DNA of 64,000 nt. It comes from Subtercola lobariae (GTDB lineage: Bacteria; Actinomycetota; Actinomycetes; Actinomycetales; Microbacteriaceae). Of this stretch, positions 30,295-38,612 are shown piece after piece; within the stretch, counting starts at the first letter, position 1, and each line of letters begins with the position of its first letter. The notes beneath the pieces were generated by a model that did not search any database, was not told the DNA's origin, and was given only the letters and a program-made list of their open reading frames with translations. The stretch is from NCBI RefSeq assembly GCF_014640255.1, contig NZ_BMGP01000004.1:248001-312000 (forward strand). The letters run 5' to 3'. Made by a program: the position numbers and the translations under genes.

Positions 30295-31692
30295 TTACTC
30301 GGCGCTGATGTCTTCGAGTGAGCGGCCGTTCGTGCGCACGCCCAAGAACAGCACGACGCAGGCCACGAGCATGATGACGATCACCACGACACCCGCGGCC
30401 AGCGAACTGACCGTGACCAGCAGCGGCAGAATCACCAGAGGTGCCGTAGCGCCACCGAGCGCCCCGATGCCATCGGCGATCGAAGCCGCCGTGCCACGCA
30501 CATTGGTAGCGAAGATCTCGGCGATGTAGGTGAACAGCGGCGCAGACATCGCGCCGGTGGCGAAGCCGAGCAGAAAGGCACCCACCGTTGCGGCAGCAAT
30601 ACCGAGGCCACAGATCATCAGCGCAACACTCAGCACCACGAGCAGAATGCTGCAGATGATGAGCGTTCGGCGCTCGATTCGCTCGATCAAGAAGATGATC
30701 ACCACCGACGAGACCACCACAGCGCTCTTGGTGAGCGCGGTAATAAGCAACGCCTGGTCGCTCGACATTCCGGCACCCTCGAGAAAAAGCGGCGTGTACG
30801 TGTTCATGGCCGTGAACCCGGCGAAGAACAGAAACAGCACCACCACGATCATGATCAGCCGATTACGCATGAGTTTCGTCGTCAGCAGCGCCTTCAACGG
30901 CTTCTGAATCTCCAGCCCCAGCGTCTTCGGTGTTTCGATGAACCGGATGCTCGAGGGCGTCACCTCACCTCGGGCCCGCGCCTCCATGCGCCGCACAATT
31001 CGCCCCGCATCGTCGAGCTTGCCGTGTTCACCGAGCCAGCGCGGAGACTCCGTGATGTCGCGACGGTTGATCAGCGGCAGCAGCACAAGGCTCACGGCGC
31101 CGAGCCCCAGCAGTATGCGCCAGGCCCCCGCCGGAGACGCGGCGAGCAACGGAATCGACGCGAAACTCGCGATCGCCACCAGCAGCGTGCCCACCAGCCC
31201 CATGCCCGCGATCGCCCGACCGCGCCTCGCCTTCGGCGCCATCTCACCGAGGTAACCGGCCAGCAGCGGCAGCACCGCTCCCATGCCCAGGCCCGACAGC
31301 ACCCGGAAGACGGTCAACGACTCGACGTTCCAGGCCAGCGCGGTTGCCAGGCTGCCGACGCCGAACAAGAGAAACATCAGCCGCAGCCCCATTTGGCGCC
31401 CGAAGCGGTCGGCGAAGTAGCCGATCACGTAGGCGCCGATGGCACCGCCGAGCAGGTTCAGCGAAACTGCCAACGCGAGATCTGTCTGGGCGACGTTCAG
31501 GCCTTGACTCACACTCGGCAGGGCGAGAGCGAGCACCGCTGATTCGTAGGTGCCCAGAAAAAAGGTCACGAACAGAGCCCCAATGGCGCCGATCGAGATG
31601 CCCAGGCGCGGCATCGCGTCGATGGCACCCTCGATTGTCTGGGTGCCGAGCTGTTCCGAGTCAATCGCGACCTCGGTGTTGTCCAACGTCAT
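30295..31692 (-). CDS. MFS transporter (aromatic acid/sugar porter-like) of the catabolic island
   Basis: The 465-residue protein has 12 predicted helices. GYFADRFGRQMGLR (motif A), RVLSGLGMGAVLPLLAGYLGEMAPKARRGRA and ITESPRWLGEHGKLDDAGRIV place it with AAHS/sugar-porter carriers. It is the last gene of the four-gene run FMO, VOC dioxygenase, cyclase, MFS on the minus strand (84 bp after the cyclase), so it probably imports the ring compound. The central loop between helices 6 and 7 is of normal length. No ligand motif is decisive. Confidence 0.88.
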   Translation of the reverse strand: MTLDNTEVAIDSEQLGTQTIEGAIDAMPRLGISIGAIGALFVTFFLGTYESAVLALALPSVSQGLNVAQTDLALAVSLNLLGGAIGAYVIGYFADRFGRQMGLRLMFLLFGVGSLATALAWNVESLTVFRVLSGLGMGAVLPLLAGYLGEMAPKARRGRAIAGMGLVGTLLVAIASFASIPLLAASPAGAWRILLGLGAVSLVLLPLINRRDITESPRWLGEHGKLDDAGRIVRRMEARARGEVTPSSIRFIETPKTLGLEIQKPLKALLTTKLMRNRLIMIVVVLFLFFAGFTAMNTYTPLFLEGAGMSSDQALLITALTKSAVVVSSVVIIFLIERIERRTLIICSILLVVLSVALMICGLGIAAATVGAFLLGFATGAMSAPLFTYIAEIFATNVRGTAASIADGIGALGGATAPLVILPLLVTVSSLAAGVVVIVIMLVACVVLFLGVRTNGRSLEDISAE

Positions 31693-31776
31693 TGTTTTCC
31701 AATCGGAGTGAAGAAATGGTGCACTGCGTGCGCGTCAGTCAGCAGCAAGCAGTCAGGAGCTGTCAGCTGTCAGTTG

Positions 31777-32547
31777 TCAGTCGTCGATGATCGCCACGGC
31801 GCGAGTCCAGCCGGCCGATGCTGCGTGAATCTTGACCGGAAAACACGACACCAGAAACCCCGTCGACGGCAGTGCCTCGAGGTTGTGCAGTTTCTCGATC
31901 TGGCAGTAGCCCGCCTCCATTCCGGCCTTGTGCCCCTCCCAGATAATGCTCGCGTCTCCGGTCTCGGCAAAGCGTTTCGCTGTGAAACTGAACGGGGCGT
32001 CCCAGCTCCAGCCGTCGGTGCCGACCACCCGCACTCCCTGGCCGGTGAGGTGCAGTGTGGCCTCGCGGCCGAAGCCGCATCCACTGTCGACATAGTCGTC
32101 GAAGCCGTAACGGGCGCCGGCCGAGGTGTTGACCACGACGATGTCGAAAGGCTGCAGGGTGTGCCCGATGCGTTCGAGTTCTTCGTCGATGTCGGCGGCC
32201 GAGACGACGTAGCCGTCGTCGAAGTGCCGGAAGTCGAGCTTGACGCCGGGCCGGTAGAACCAGTCGAGCGGCAGCTCGTCGATGGTGGAGGCTTTCACCC
32301 CACCATCCATCGTGGGGTGATAGTGCCAAGGCGCATCGACATGCGTTCCGTTGTGGGTCGACAGTGTGATCTTTTCGACGGCCCAGCCGAGACCGCCCGG
32401 CAGGTCTTCGGGGTTGAGGCCCGGAAACATGCTGGCGATCTGTGCTGCGGTTTCTTCGTGCGCCGAGTACTCGATGTTCAGCTTCTGAACAGGCGGGTCG
32501 GCCGGAACGTCGTTTTGAATGGGAATGGAGATATCGATGAATCGCAT
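31777..32547 (-). CDS. Cyclase family protein (kynurenine formamidase-fold hydrolase)
   Basis: The 256-residue protein has the metal-binding motif HNGTHVDAPWH (His65, His69, Asp71, His75) of the cyclase/KynB family (PF04199), plus later family blocks: VVGTDGWSWDAPF and the EGHKAGMEAGYCQIEKLHNLEALPSTG region. Family members hydrolyse amides such as N-formylkynurenine or isatin. Here it follows an extradiol-type dioxygenase, so cleavage of an amide or formamide arising from ring opening is a fair guess. Start ATG 32547 begins the conserved RFIDIS run; TTG 32565 is an alternative. Confidence 0.88.
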   Translation of the reverse strand: MRFIDISIPIQNDVPADPPVQKLNIEYSAHEETAAQIASMFPGLNPEDLPGGLGWAVEKITLSTHNGTHVDAPWHYHPTMDGGVKASTIDELPLDWFYRPGVKLDFRHFDDGYVVSAADIDEELERIGHTLQPFDIVVVNTSAGARYGFDDYVDSGCGFGREATLHLTGQGVRVVGTDGWSWDAPFSFTAKRFAETGDASIIWEGHKAGMEAGYCQIEKLHNLEALPSTGFLVSCFPVKIHAASAGWTRAVAIIDD

Positions 32548-32619
32548 GCGCTCAGTTTCTAGCAATCAGGGTGCAACAGGTCAGTGCAACAGGTCAGTGC
32601 AGCCGATCAGTGCCGCAGA

Positions 32620-33678
32620 TCAGTGCGCAGCAGATTCGACGGATTCTCCCCGTGCCGCAGCCGTGGCGAACGGGTTGAGCAGCGCCTCGGCGAGCGCGGG
32701 CGGCGCGCCGTCTTCGGTCGCGGTGAGCCCTCCATCTGCGGCGGGGAACGACTGCATCATCGAGTCGGGCATCGCCCAGTTGCGGAAGAGGTTGTTCGAG
32801 CCGAGTGACGGCTTCCAGTTGTTGGCCTTCCAGTCGGGCACGTAGTTGCGGTAGCCGCCCGAGTTGAGCTCGACGCGCAGGCTCGACGGCTCGCGAAAGT
32901 AGAGGTAGTTCTGCTCGCCGATGCCGTGAATCGACGGCCCGTACTCGATCGACGTACCGTTCTCGAGTAGCACGTCGGCGCCGCGCACGAGGTCTTCGGG
33001 GTGGTCGGCCCAGAACGCGATGTGGTGAACGCGACCCGCGGTCGTCGAGGTGTCGAGCACCACGCCGAGGTCGTGCGATTTCTCGTTGGTGGTGAGCACC
33101 GAGAACACGTTGATGGGTGCCTCGTCGAGCAGCGTGTTGGCCATGATGCGAAAGCCGAGGGTGTCGGCGTACCAGGCGGCGAAACCCGAGACATCGGATG
33201 CCGCGACAGTGACATGGTCGAGAAAACGAGGGGCCGCCGAGTGGCTGCTGCGGCGCTCGGGGCGATCGGGGTAGATCGACTCGAAGCCCGGTTCGGCCTC
33301 GTATCCGTCGATCTCCCAGAGCAGAGTCATCGAGTGTCCGTACGGGCCGACGAACTCGTAAGCGCGGCCGTGGGCGTGGCCACTCTCGCTCCAGGTACCC
33401 GTGGTTCCGGTCGCCTCGACGCTCTCGACGAGGGCCTCGAGAGCACTGTCGCTGTGGGTGCGCCAAGCCATGGTGGCGAGTGCGGCATCCGGGCCCTCAC
33501 TAATGACGAGGCTGTAACGGTAGTAGTCGCCCCAGCAGCGGAGGTACGCCTTGCCGTCGAGGCGGTCGACGACCCGCAGACCGAATTTCTCGGTGTAGAA
33601 AGCGACCGACTCCTCGACGTTGGGGCTGGTGATTTCGAGATAGGCGATCTGCGCCAGTAGTGGGGTGGTGACGGTCAT
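32620..33678 (-). CDS. VOC family extradiol-type ring-cleavage dioxygenase (catechol 2,3-dioxygenase-like)
   Basis: The 352-residue protein has two vicinal-oxygen-chelate modules, at about 8-125 and about 152-275. The second carries the probable Fe(II) set: His in FLDHVTVA, His in GRVHHIAFWADHP and Glu in LRVELNSGG. A C-terminal extension rich in Trp and Asn (DWKANNWKPSLGSNNLF) occurs in related catechol dioxygenases. It would open a dihydroxylated ring next to the hydroxyls. ATG 33678 lies one base after the FAD monooxygenase stop, so the two are translated together. Substrate unknown. Confidence 0.88.
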   Translation of the reverse strand: MTVTTPLLAQIAYLEITSPNVEESVAFYTEKFGLRVVDRLDGKAYLRCWGDYYRYSLVISEGPDAALATMAWRTHSDSALEALVESVEATGTTGTWSESGHAHGRAYEFVGPYGHSMTLLWEIDGYEAEPGFESIYPDRPERRSSHSAAPRFLDHVTVAASDVSGFAAWYADTLGFRIMANTLLDEAPINVFSVLTTNEKSHDLGVVLDTSTTAGRVHHIAFWADHPEDLVRGADVLLENGTSIEYGPSIHGIGEQNYLYFREPSSLRVELNSGGYRNYVPDWKANNWKPSLGSNNLFRNWAMPDSMMQSFPAADGGLTATEDGAPPALAEALLNPFATAAARGESVESAAH

Positions 33679-33679
33679 A

Positions 33680-34870
33680 TCAGTTTCCGATCGTGGGCTG
33701 GGGGGTGCGGAGTTGAGGAGTGCGGAAGGGAGCGTTGAGCTTGCTCTCGAAAAAGGCAGTCTGGCCAGGCAGTTCGGCGCGCATGCCGGCAACGGCATAG
33801 GGTAGCGTTTCGGCAGTGACCTGCATCTCGGCCTCGAGAATGGCGTGCGAGATGTCGAAGACGAGCTTCACGCGGTCGTAGCGCTGTGCCGACACTGCGG
33901 TCAGCGCTTCTTCGATGGGGCGATCGGTAAGCACCTCGTCGGCCAGAACAATGCCGTCTTCGAGTGCCATGCCTGCGCCCTGAGTGAGGTGCGGCGCCAT
34001 GGTGTGTGCGGCGTCGCCCAGCACGATGACGCGGCCCTTGTGCCACGGCCGCGGAAGCACCAGTTCGATGAGCGGGCTGTAGACGATGCCCTCTGGGCCG
34101 TCGATCGCGTCGCGAATCTGACCCATGATGCCGCCGAAACCCTCGAGACGTGTCTTCAGCAGGTCGCCGAAATCGGCGGGGTCGTGATGCGGATTGCCGG
34201 GTTCTGGCACCACGAGAAACATGTACATGTGCTCTTCCGACAGCGGAATGAGGCCGGCCTTTGCCGAGATGCCCTGAAAGACCTGGGCCCTTCTGAGTTC
34301 TGCGGGGCGATCGAGCTGCAGCCGCCAGACTCCGAAACCTGCAAACTCGGCCTGCACCTCTGGCCCGAAGACCAGCGATCTGGTGGGCGATTTCACGCCG
34401 TCAAAGGCGACCACCAGGTCGTAGCGGGTCGTGCTGCCGTCGTTGAACGTGGCATCCACCCCGTCGCCGTCGTCGACCAGGTCTGCGACCGTCGTGGCAT
34501 ATCGGATGCTCGCGCCGGCGCGCTCGGCCGCTGACTTCAGAATGCCGTGCAGCGCGGGGCGAGTGATGGCCGTATTGGCCGGAACCCGCTCGTCGCCGAG
34601 GCCGGAGTCGACGGAGACGATCTCGTTGTCGTTCCAGTCGAGATAGTCGTTGCCGGCGAAACTGAACCCCGTGCTCACGCACTCCTCGAGCAGGCCGAGG
34701 GTGTCGAGGGCGCGCAGCGAATTGCCGGGCTGGTTGATGCCGACCCCGAGCACGTGCGAATCGGGTTTGACTTCGACGATGTCGACGTCGACCCCGCGTT
34801 GGGCGAGTGCCGTGGCGGCACCGAGACCACCGATGCCGGCGCCCACAATGAGCACCTTCTGAACTGCCAT
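33680..34870 (-). CDS. FAD-dependent aromatic monooxygenase
   Basis: The 396-residue flavoprotein belongs to the PHBH/UbiH-like group. It has the FAD motif VLIVGAGIGGLGAATAL (about 6-22), the DG motif in VAFDGVKSPTRS and the GD motif in VIVLGDAAHTMAPHLTQGAGMALEDGIVLA. It would hydroxylate an aromatic ring with NAD(P)H and O2. AAGGAG lies 7 bp before ATG 34870. It is the first gene of the operon that continues with the ring-cleavage dioxygenase, and it diverges from lysR. The C-terminus has a short RTPQ duplication. Confidence 0.92.
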   Translation of the reverse strand: MAVQKVLIVGAGIGGLGAATALAQRGVDVDIVEVKPDSHVLGVGINQPGNSLRALDTLGLLEECVSTGFSFAGNDYLDWNDNEIVSVDSGLGDERVPANTAITRPALHGILKSAAERAGASIRYATTVADLVDDGDGVDATFNDGSTTRYDLVVAFDGVKSPTRSLVFGPEVQAEFAGFGVWRLQLDRPAELRRAQVFQGISAKAGLIPLSEEHMYMFLVVPEPGNPHHDPADFGDLLKTRLEGFGGIMGQIRDAIDGPEGIVYSPLIELVLPRPWHKGRVIVLGDAAHTMAPHLTQGAGMALEDGIVLADEVLTDRPIEEALTAVSAQRYDRVKLVFDISHAILEAEMQVTAETLPYAVAGMRAELPGQTAFFESKLNAPFRTPQLRTPQPTIGN

Positions 34871-35020
34871 GCTGACTCCTTCGTCTGCGAATCTGTGGCT
34901 GTGAATCTGTGTCGACTCGAACCTTCTACGCCCCACCGCACATCACGATGGAGGCGAGCCGTGGTGTAAACAGTAAGAGTCGAGGGCAATGCCGCCCAAG
35001 CACCCAATGTCGATAGCGAA

Positions 35021-35037
35021 TATCAATCGAATCGATA
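35021..35037. promoter_or_regulatory. LysR-type box 1, between the FAD monooxygenase operon and lysR
   Basis: TATCAATCGAATCGATA has 4-bp symmetric ends. It matches the site at 35964-35980 in 13 of 17 positions, with the same length. It lies 20 bp before the lysR start and 150 bp from the divergent operon. CGATAG also recurs at 35011 and 35033, 22 bp apart. Confidence 0.65.
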
Positions 35038-35056
35038 GATCGCGAAGGAACGAATC

Positions 35057-35962
35057 ATGCAGTTGGCCAGCGTCGACCTCAATCTGCTCGTGGCGCTCGA
35101 CGCACTGCTCGCCGAACGCAACGTCAGTCGCGCGGCCGAGCGACTGATGGTTGGCCAGCCCGCCATGAGTTCGACCCTGGGGCGCCTTCGGTCACTGTTC
35201 AACGACCCGCTGTTGGTACGCGAAGGGCGAGTGCTTCGAGCCACCGCGTTCGCCGAGTCGTTGGTCGAACCCGTTCGCGCGGTTCTCGCCCAGATCGAAG
35301 CCATCGTGAACGTGGGAACGGCCTTCGACCCCCTGACCGATCACCGCATCTTCTCGATCATGGCGAGCGACTACGTGGCCCTGGTTCTGCTGAGACCGCT
35401 GCTCGAACGGCTGCCCGCCCTCGCCCCCAACGTGCAGATTCACGTGCGGCCGCTCGAAACGGTTCCGGTCGACTCGGTACGCAGAAATCAGACCGATCTG
35501 CTGATCATGCCGCGAGAGCTGATGCCGAGCCACCTCGACTTACCCTTCGAAGAACTCTTCACCGACCGGTTCGTCTGCGTCGTCGATAAAGACAACCCGG
35601 TGGTGGGTGCAGAGCTCGACCGTGAACAGTTCTCTGAGTTGCCCTACCTGCAACTCAACCAGGGATTGATGACCTCGATCATCGAAACACGGCTCGACGA
35701 GCTCGGAGTCGTGCGCAACATCGAGATGGTGGCGCAGTCGTTCGTCATGGCGCCCTTTCTGCTGCCGGGAACCCGCCTGGTAGCCATCGTGCATGAGCGT
35801 TTCGCCCGCGAGCTCATGTCTGACGGGCACTTTCGCATTCTGCAGCCGCCGTTCGAACTCGCCACCATCGGCGAAGGCATGGTGTGGGCGCCGAGGCAGA
35901 CCGCCGATGCCGGTCACCGGTGGCTGCGCGGCCAGCTCGCGGAGCTCGCCCGCGACATCTGA
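35057..35962 (+). CDS. LysR family regulator of the catabolic island
   Basis: The 301-residue protein has an N-terminal winged helix (about 5-65: DLNLLVALDALLAERNVSRAAERLMVGQPAMSSTLGRLRSLFNDPLLVR) of the NodD/PcpR-like subgroup. A periplasmic-binding-protein-type effector domain follows (about 92-298). It sits between the divergent FAD monooxygenase operon and the co-directional C-C hydrolase. Matching T-N11-A type boxes occur before its own start and before the hydrolase, so it likely activates both arms in response to the substrate. Confidence 0.92.
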   Translation: MQLASVDLNLLVALDALLAERNVSRAAERLMVGQPAMSSTLGRLRSLFNDPLLVREGRVLRATAFAESLVEPVRAVLAQIEAIVNVGTAFDPLTDHRIFSIMASDYVALVLLRPLLERLPALAPNVQIHVRPLETVPVDSVRRNQTDLLIMPRELMPSHLDLPFEELFTDRFVCVVDKDNPVVGAELDREQFSELPYLQLNQGLMTSIIETRLDELGVVRNIEMVAQSFVMAPFLLPGTRLVAIVHERFARELMSDGHFRILQPPFELATIGEGMVWAPRQTADAGHRWLRGQLAELARDI

Positions 35963-35963
35963 G

Positions 35964-35980
35964 TATCGATCTCGTCGATA
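35964..35980. promoter_or_regulatory. LysR-type box 2, upstream of the C-C hydrolase gene
   Basis: TATCGA-TCTCG-TCGATA is a perfect dyad with 6-bp arms that includes the T-N11-A pattern. It starts 2 bp after the lysR stop and 99 bp before the hydrolase start. Its similarity to box 1 supports a shared regulon. Confidence 0.68.
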
Positions 35981-36078
35981 GCTCGCATCGGTGGTTGCTC
36001 ATTGAGCGGTAACCCCTCGTCGGGTCATGCTGGGGGAGGCAGTGGCGCCGTCGTGGTGCCCGCCAGAAGGTGTCTCGT

Positions 36079-37218
36079 ATGTTCGAACTGTTCCCCGGCA
36101 ACTACGTCTGGAACCTCTCCATCAACATCGCCCTCAACTCGGGGGCCCAATTGAACGAACTCGTTGATGCGTGTCGCCCGATCATCCCGCTGGCCACCAG
36201 CGGAGACGCCGGAACCGAGGCCTACCTCGCCGCATTCGAGGGCTTGGGTGACCGCATCTCTGAACTCGCGGCCGAAGACCTCGCCAATGGCAGAACCCTC
36301 AGCGCGGCGACGAAGTACGAGCGCGCCGCCACGTACTACATCACGGGCGAGCGGATGCAGCGGGTGGGGTATGAGCCACGAGTAGCCGTGTACCAGAAGA
36401 TGCTCGACGCCTTCGCCCTCTTCATGAAGTACGGCGAGCAGCCGGTGGAGCGAGTCGAGATCGCGTTCGATGGATCAAGTTTTCCGGCGCTGTTCTATCG
36501 CGCCCCGAATGCCGGGCCGAAGACCCCGGTGATCGTGCACTTCAACGGGCTCGACTCAACCAAAGAGATGATGTGGGGTTCACCGCTGCGTATCGAGTTC
36601 GCGAAGCGCGGTATCTCAACACTGATGGTCGATCATCCCGGCACCGGCGAAGCATTGCGGTTGCGCGGGCAGAAGGCCATCGTCGAAAGCGAACGCTGGG
36701 GGTCGGCGTGCATCGACTACCTCGAGACGCGCGACGACGTCGACCTGGAGCGCATCGGCATTCTCGGCTGGTCGCTCGGCGGGTACTACGCGCCCCGCGC
36801 CGCGGCATTCGAAAAGCGCTTCGCGCTCTGCGTGGCGATGGGCGCGAACTACAACTGGGGTGAGTTGCAGGCCAAGCGGGCCAAGCGCGAGGGCGAAAAC
36901 CCCGTTCCGCACTACTGGGAGCATGTGGAATGGGTGTGGGGTAAGCCGACCTTCGAGGAGTTCATGCGGTTTGCGCCGCAGGTGTCGCTCGAGGGCGTCG
37001 TCGAGCAGATCACGGTGCCGCTTCTGGTGACGCACGGGGCGAACGACCGCCAGATTCCGCTCGAATATGCGCACCAGCAGTTCGATGCGGCCATCAACAG
37101 CCCCAAGCGCGAGTTGCACATCTTCACCGAGCGCGAAGGCGGTGTGGAGCACGTCGGCGGCGACAATATTCTGCCCGCAGCGTCGTTCATTCCCGACTGG
37201 GTCGCCGAGTCGTTCTGA
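36079..37218 (+). CDS. Alpha/beta hydrolase, 2,6-dihydroxypseudooxynicotine hydrolase-like
   Basis: The 379-residue protein begins MFELFPGNYVWNLSINIAL, the characteristic start of the nicotine-pathway C-C hydrolase DHPON hydrolase and relatives. It has a helical N-terminal cap (about 1-125) and an alpha/beta core. The nucleophile is Ser232 in GWSLGGYYAPR; the acid is probably Asp in THGANDRQIPL and the base His in GVEHVGGDN. Relatives cleave C-C bonds of beta-diketone or acylpyridine compounds, or act as esterases. CAGAAGG lies 8 bp before ATG 36079; GTG 36070 is less well placed. LysR box 2 lies upstream. Confidence 0.88.
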   Translation: MFELFPGNYVWNLSINIALNSGAQLNELVDACRPIIPLATSGDAGTEAYLAAFEGLGDRISELAAEDLANGRTLSAATKYERAATYYITGERMQRVGYEPRVAVYQKMLDAFALFMKYGEQPVERVEIAFDGSSFPALFYRAPNAGPKTPVIVHFNGLDSTKEMMWGSPLRIEFAKRGISTLMVDHPGTGEALRLRGQKAIVESERWGSACIDYLETRDDVDLERIGILGWSLGGYYAPRAAAFEKRFALCVAMGANYNWGELQAKRAKREGENPVPHYWEHVEWVWGKPTFEEFMRFAPQVSLEGVVEQITVPLLVTHGANDRQIPLEYAHQQFDAAINSPKRELHIFTEREGGVEHVGGDNILPAASFIPDWVAESF

Positions 37219-37331
37219 GCGCCTGAGCGCCCCGACCGCGCGCGCATGAGCCCGCACCCGCACCCGCACCAACCACTCGACACGAATCACCCGACACCGA
37301 TCATCCGTCACCCATCTCAAGGAGAACTGCA

Positions 37332-38465
37332 ATGCCCGTTGTTTCGAACGCCCTCATCATCGGTGGAGGCATCGCCGGCCTGTCTGCGGCAGTCGCGCTC
37401 TCGAAATCCGGGGTGCACTGCGACGTCATCGAGAAATCAAGCGACCGACTCGGCTCGTCGCTCGGTCTCAGCGGGCGCGTCGGGGAGGCGCTTACTGAGC
37501 TGGGCGTCTACGACCAGTCGTATGAGACCGGTCGGCCGTTCGCGCCAGGAGATTCGGTCGTAGCGCAGATGGATTCAGCCGGAAACGTGCTCGATCCGGG
37601 CATCCTTCCCCCGTTCGCGTGGCCGGGAGCGCGCATTCCGATCGGCGTGTACCGGCCGACCTTTCTCGAGATTCTCGCCGAGGCGGCCGAAGCGAGTGGG
37701 GCGGTCGTGCGGACAGGTCTGACCGCGACATCCATCGACGACGGCAGTGAAGCCGCGCACGTGACATTCAGCGACGGAACAGAGGGCGATTACGACCTCA
37801 TCGTTGGTGCCGACGGCATCGGTTCACAGACCCGCACCGAACTTTTCGCCGATGCACCGACGCCCGCGTATGCCGGCCAAATGAGCATGCGCTGGATGGC
37901 CGATGGGCCCGCTATCGCGAATGAAGGCTGGTACCACAGCCCGCTCGGCCGATTCGGCTTCTACTATCTGCCTCACCAGGAGACGGTCTATGTGGCCGTC
38001 GTGCTTGATTCGGCGGAGTCCGTTCGCTGGAGCCAGGCAGAAGCGTACGAGGTGCTCAAGAACCTGTTCGACTCCTACACGGCACCCGCCGTGGAGGAAT
38101 TGCGCGAACGGCTCACCCCCGACTCTGTGATCATCGGCCGCCCGTTCGAGTCGTTGCTCATCCCTTCGCCGTGGTATCGCGGTCGCACGATTCTGATCGG
38201 CGACGCCGCTCACGCTACGACCGCACACATGGGTCAGGGTGGCGCCATGGCCATCGAAGACGCGGTGGTCTTGGGCCAGAGCATCGCCACCGCGGGTTCG
38301 CTCGCTGAGGCATTCGCGTCGTTCACCGAGCGCAGAAGCGACCGCGTGCGAACGGTGGTCGAGACGAGCCTCGAGCTGTCGCGCCTCGAGCAAGACCGGG
38401 CGCCTGTGGCAGAGAACATGGGCGTGATGATGAAGGCGTTTCAGGTGCTGGCACAGCCGTACTAA
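37332..38465 (+). CDS. FAD-dependent monooxygenase (second in the island)
   Basis: The 377-residue flavoprotein has GGGIAGLSAAVAL at about 11-23, the IVGADGIGSQTRTE DG motif and the ILIGDAAHATTAHMGQGGAMAIEDAVVL GD motif. It belongs to the same superfamily as the enzyme at 33680 but is clearly different in sequence. A second hydroxylation or a Baeyer-Villiger-like step is possible. AAGGAG lies 8 bp before the ATG. It follows the C-C hydrolase by 113 bp; that spacer has a short CACCCG microrepeat near 37255. The 73-bp hairpin element comes after its stop. Confidence 0.9.
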   Translation: MPVVSNALIIGGGIAGLSAAVALSKSGVHCDVIEKSSDRLGSSLGLSGRVGEALTELGVYDQSYETGRPFAPGDSVVAQMDSAGNVLDPGILPPFAWPGARIPIGVYRPTFLEILAEAAEASGAVVRTGLTATSIDDGSEAAHVTFSDGTEGDYDLIVGADGIGSQTRTELFADAPTPAYAGQMSMRWMADGPAIANEGWYHSPLGRFGFYYLPHQETVYVAVVLDSAESVRWSQAEAYEVLKNLFDSYTAPAVEELRERLTPDSVIIGRPFESLLIPSPWYRGRTILIGDAAHATTAHMGQGGAMAIEDAVVLGQSIATAGSLAEAFASFTERRSDRVRTVVETSLELSRLEQDRAPVAENMGVMMKAFQVLAQPY

Positions 38466-38534
38466 CCAGCTGTTGCAGTGGATGCTCGGCGAGCCGCTCT
38501 GGGGTCGGCTCGCCGAGCATCCACCCGCGAGCGC

Positions 38535-38607
38535 GGGAGTTAGGTCGGAGCTGCGGGCACATCGCCACGTATTGCGGCCATGTCGCGTCAGCTCCGCCCG
38601 AACTCCC
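38535..38607. repeat. 73-bp palindromic repeat element, copy 2
   Basis: The left arm GGGAGTTAGGTCGGAGC (38535-38551) is identical to copy 1. The right arm GCTCCGCCCGAACTCCC (38591-38607) has two changes that weaken the stem. The 39-nt loop differs from copy 1 at five positions. It lies between convergent genes. Confidence 0.88.
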
Positions 38608-38612
38608 GGCGA

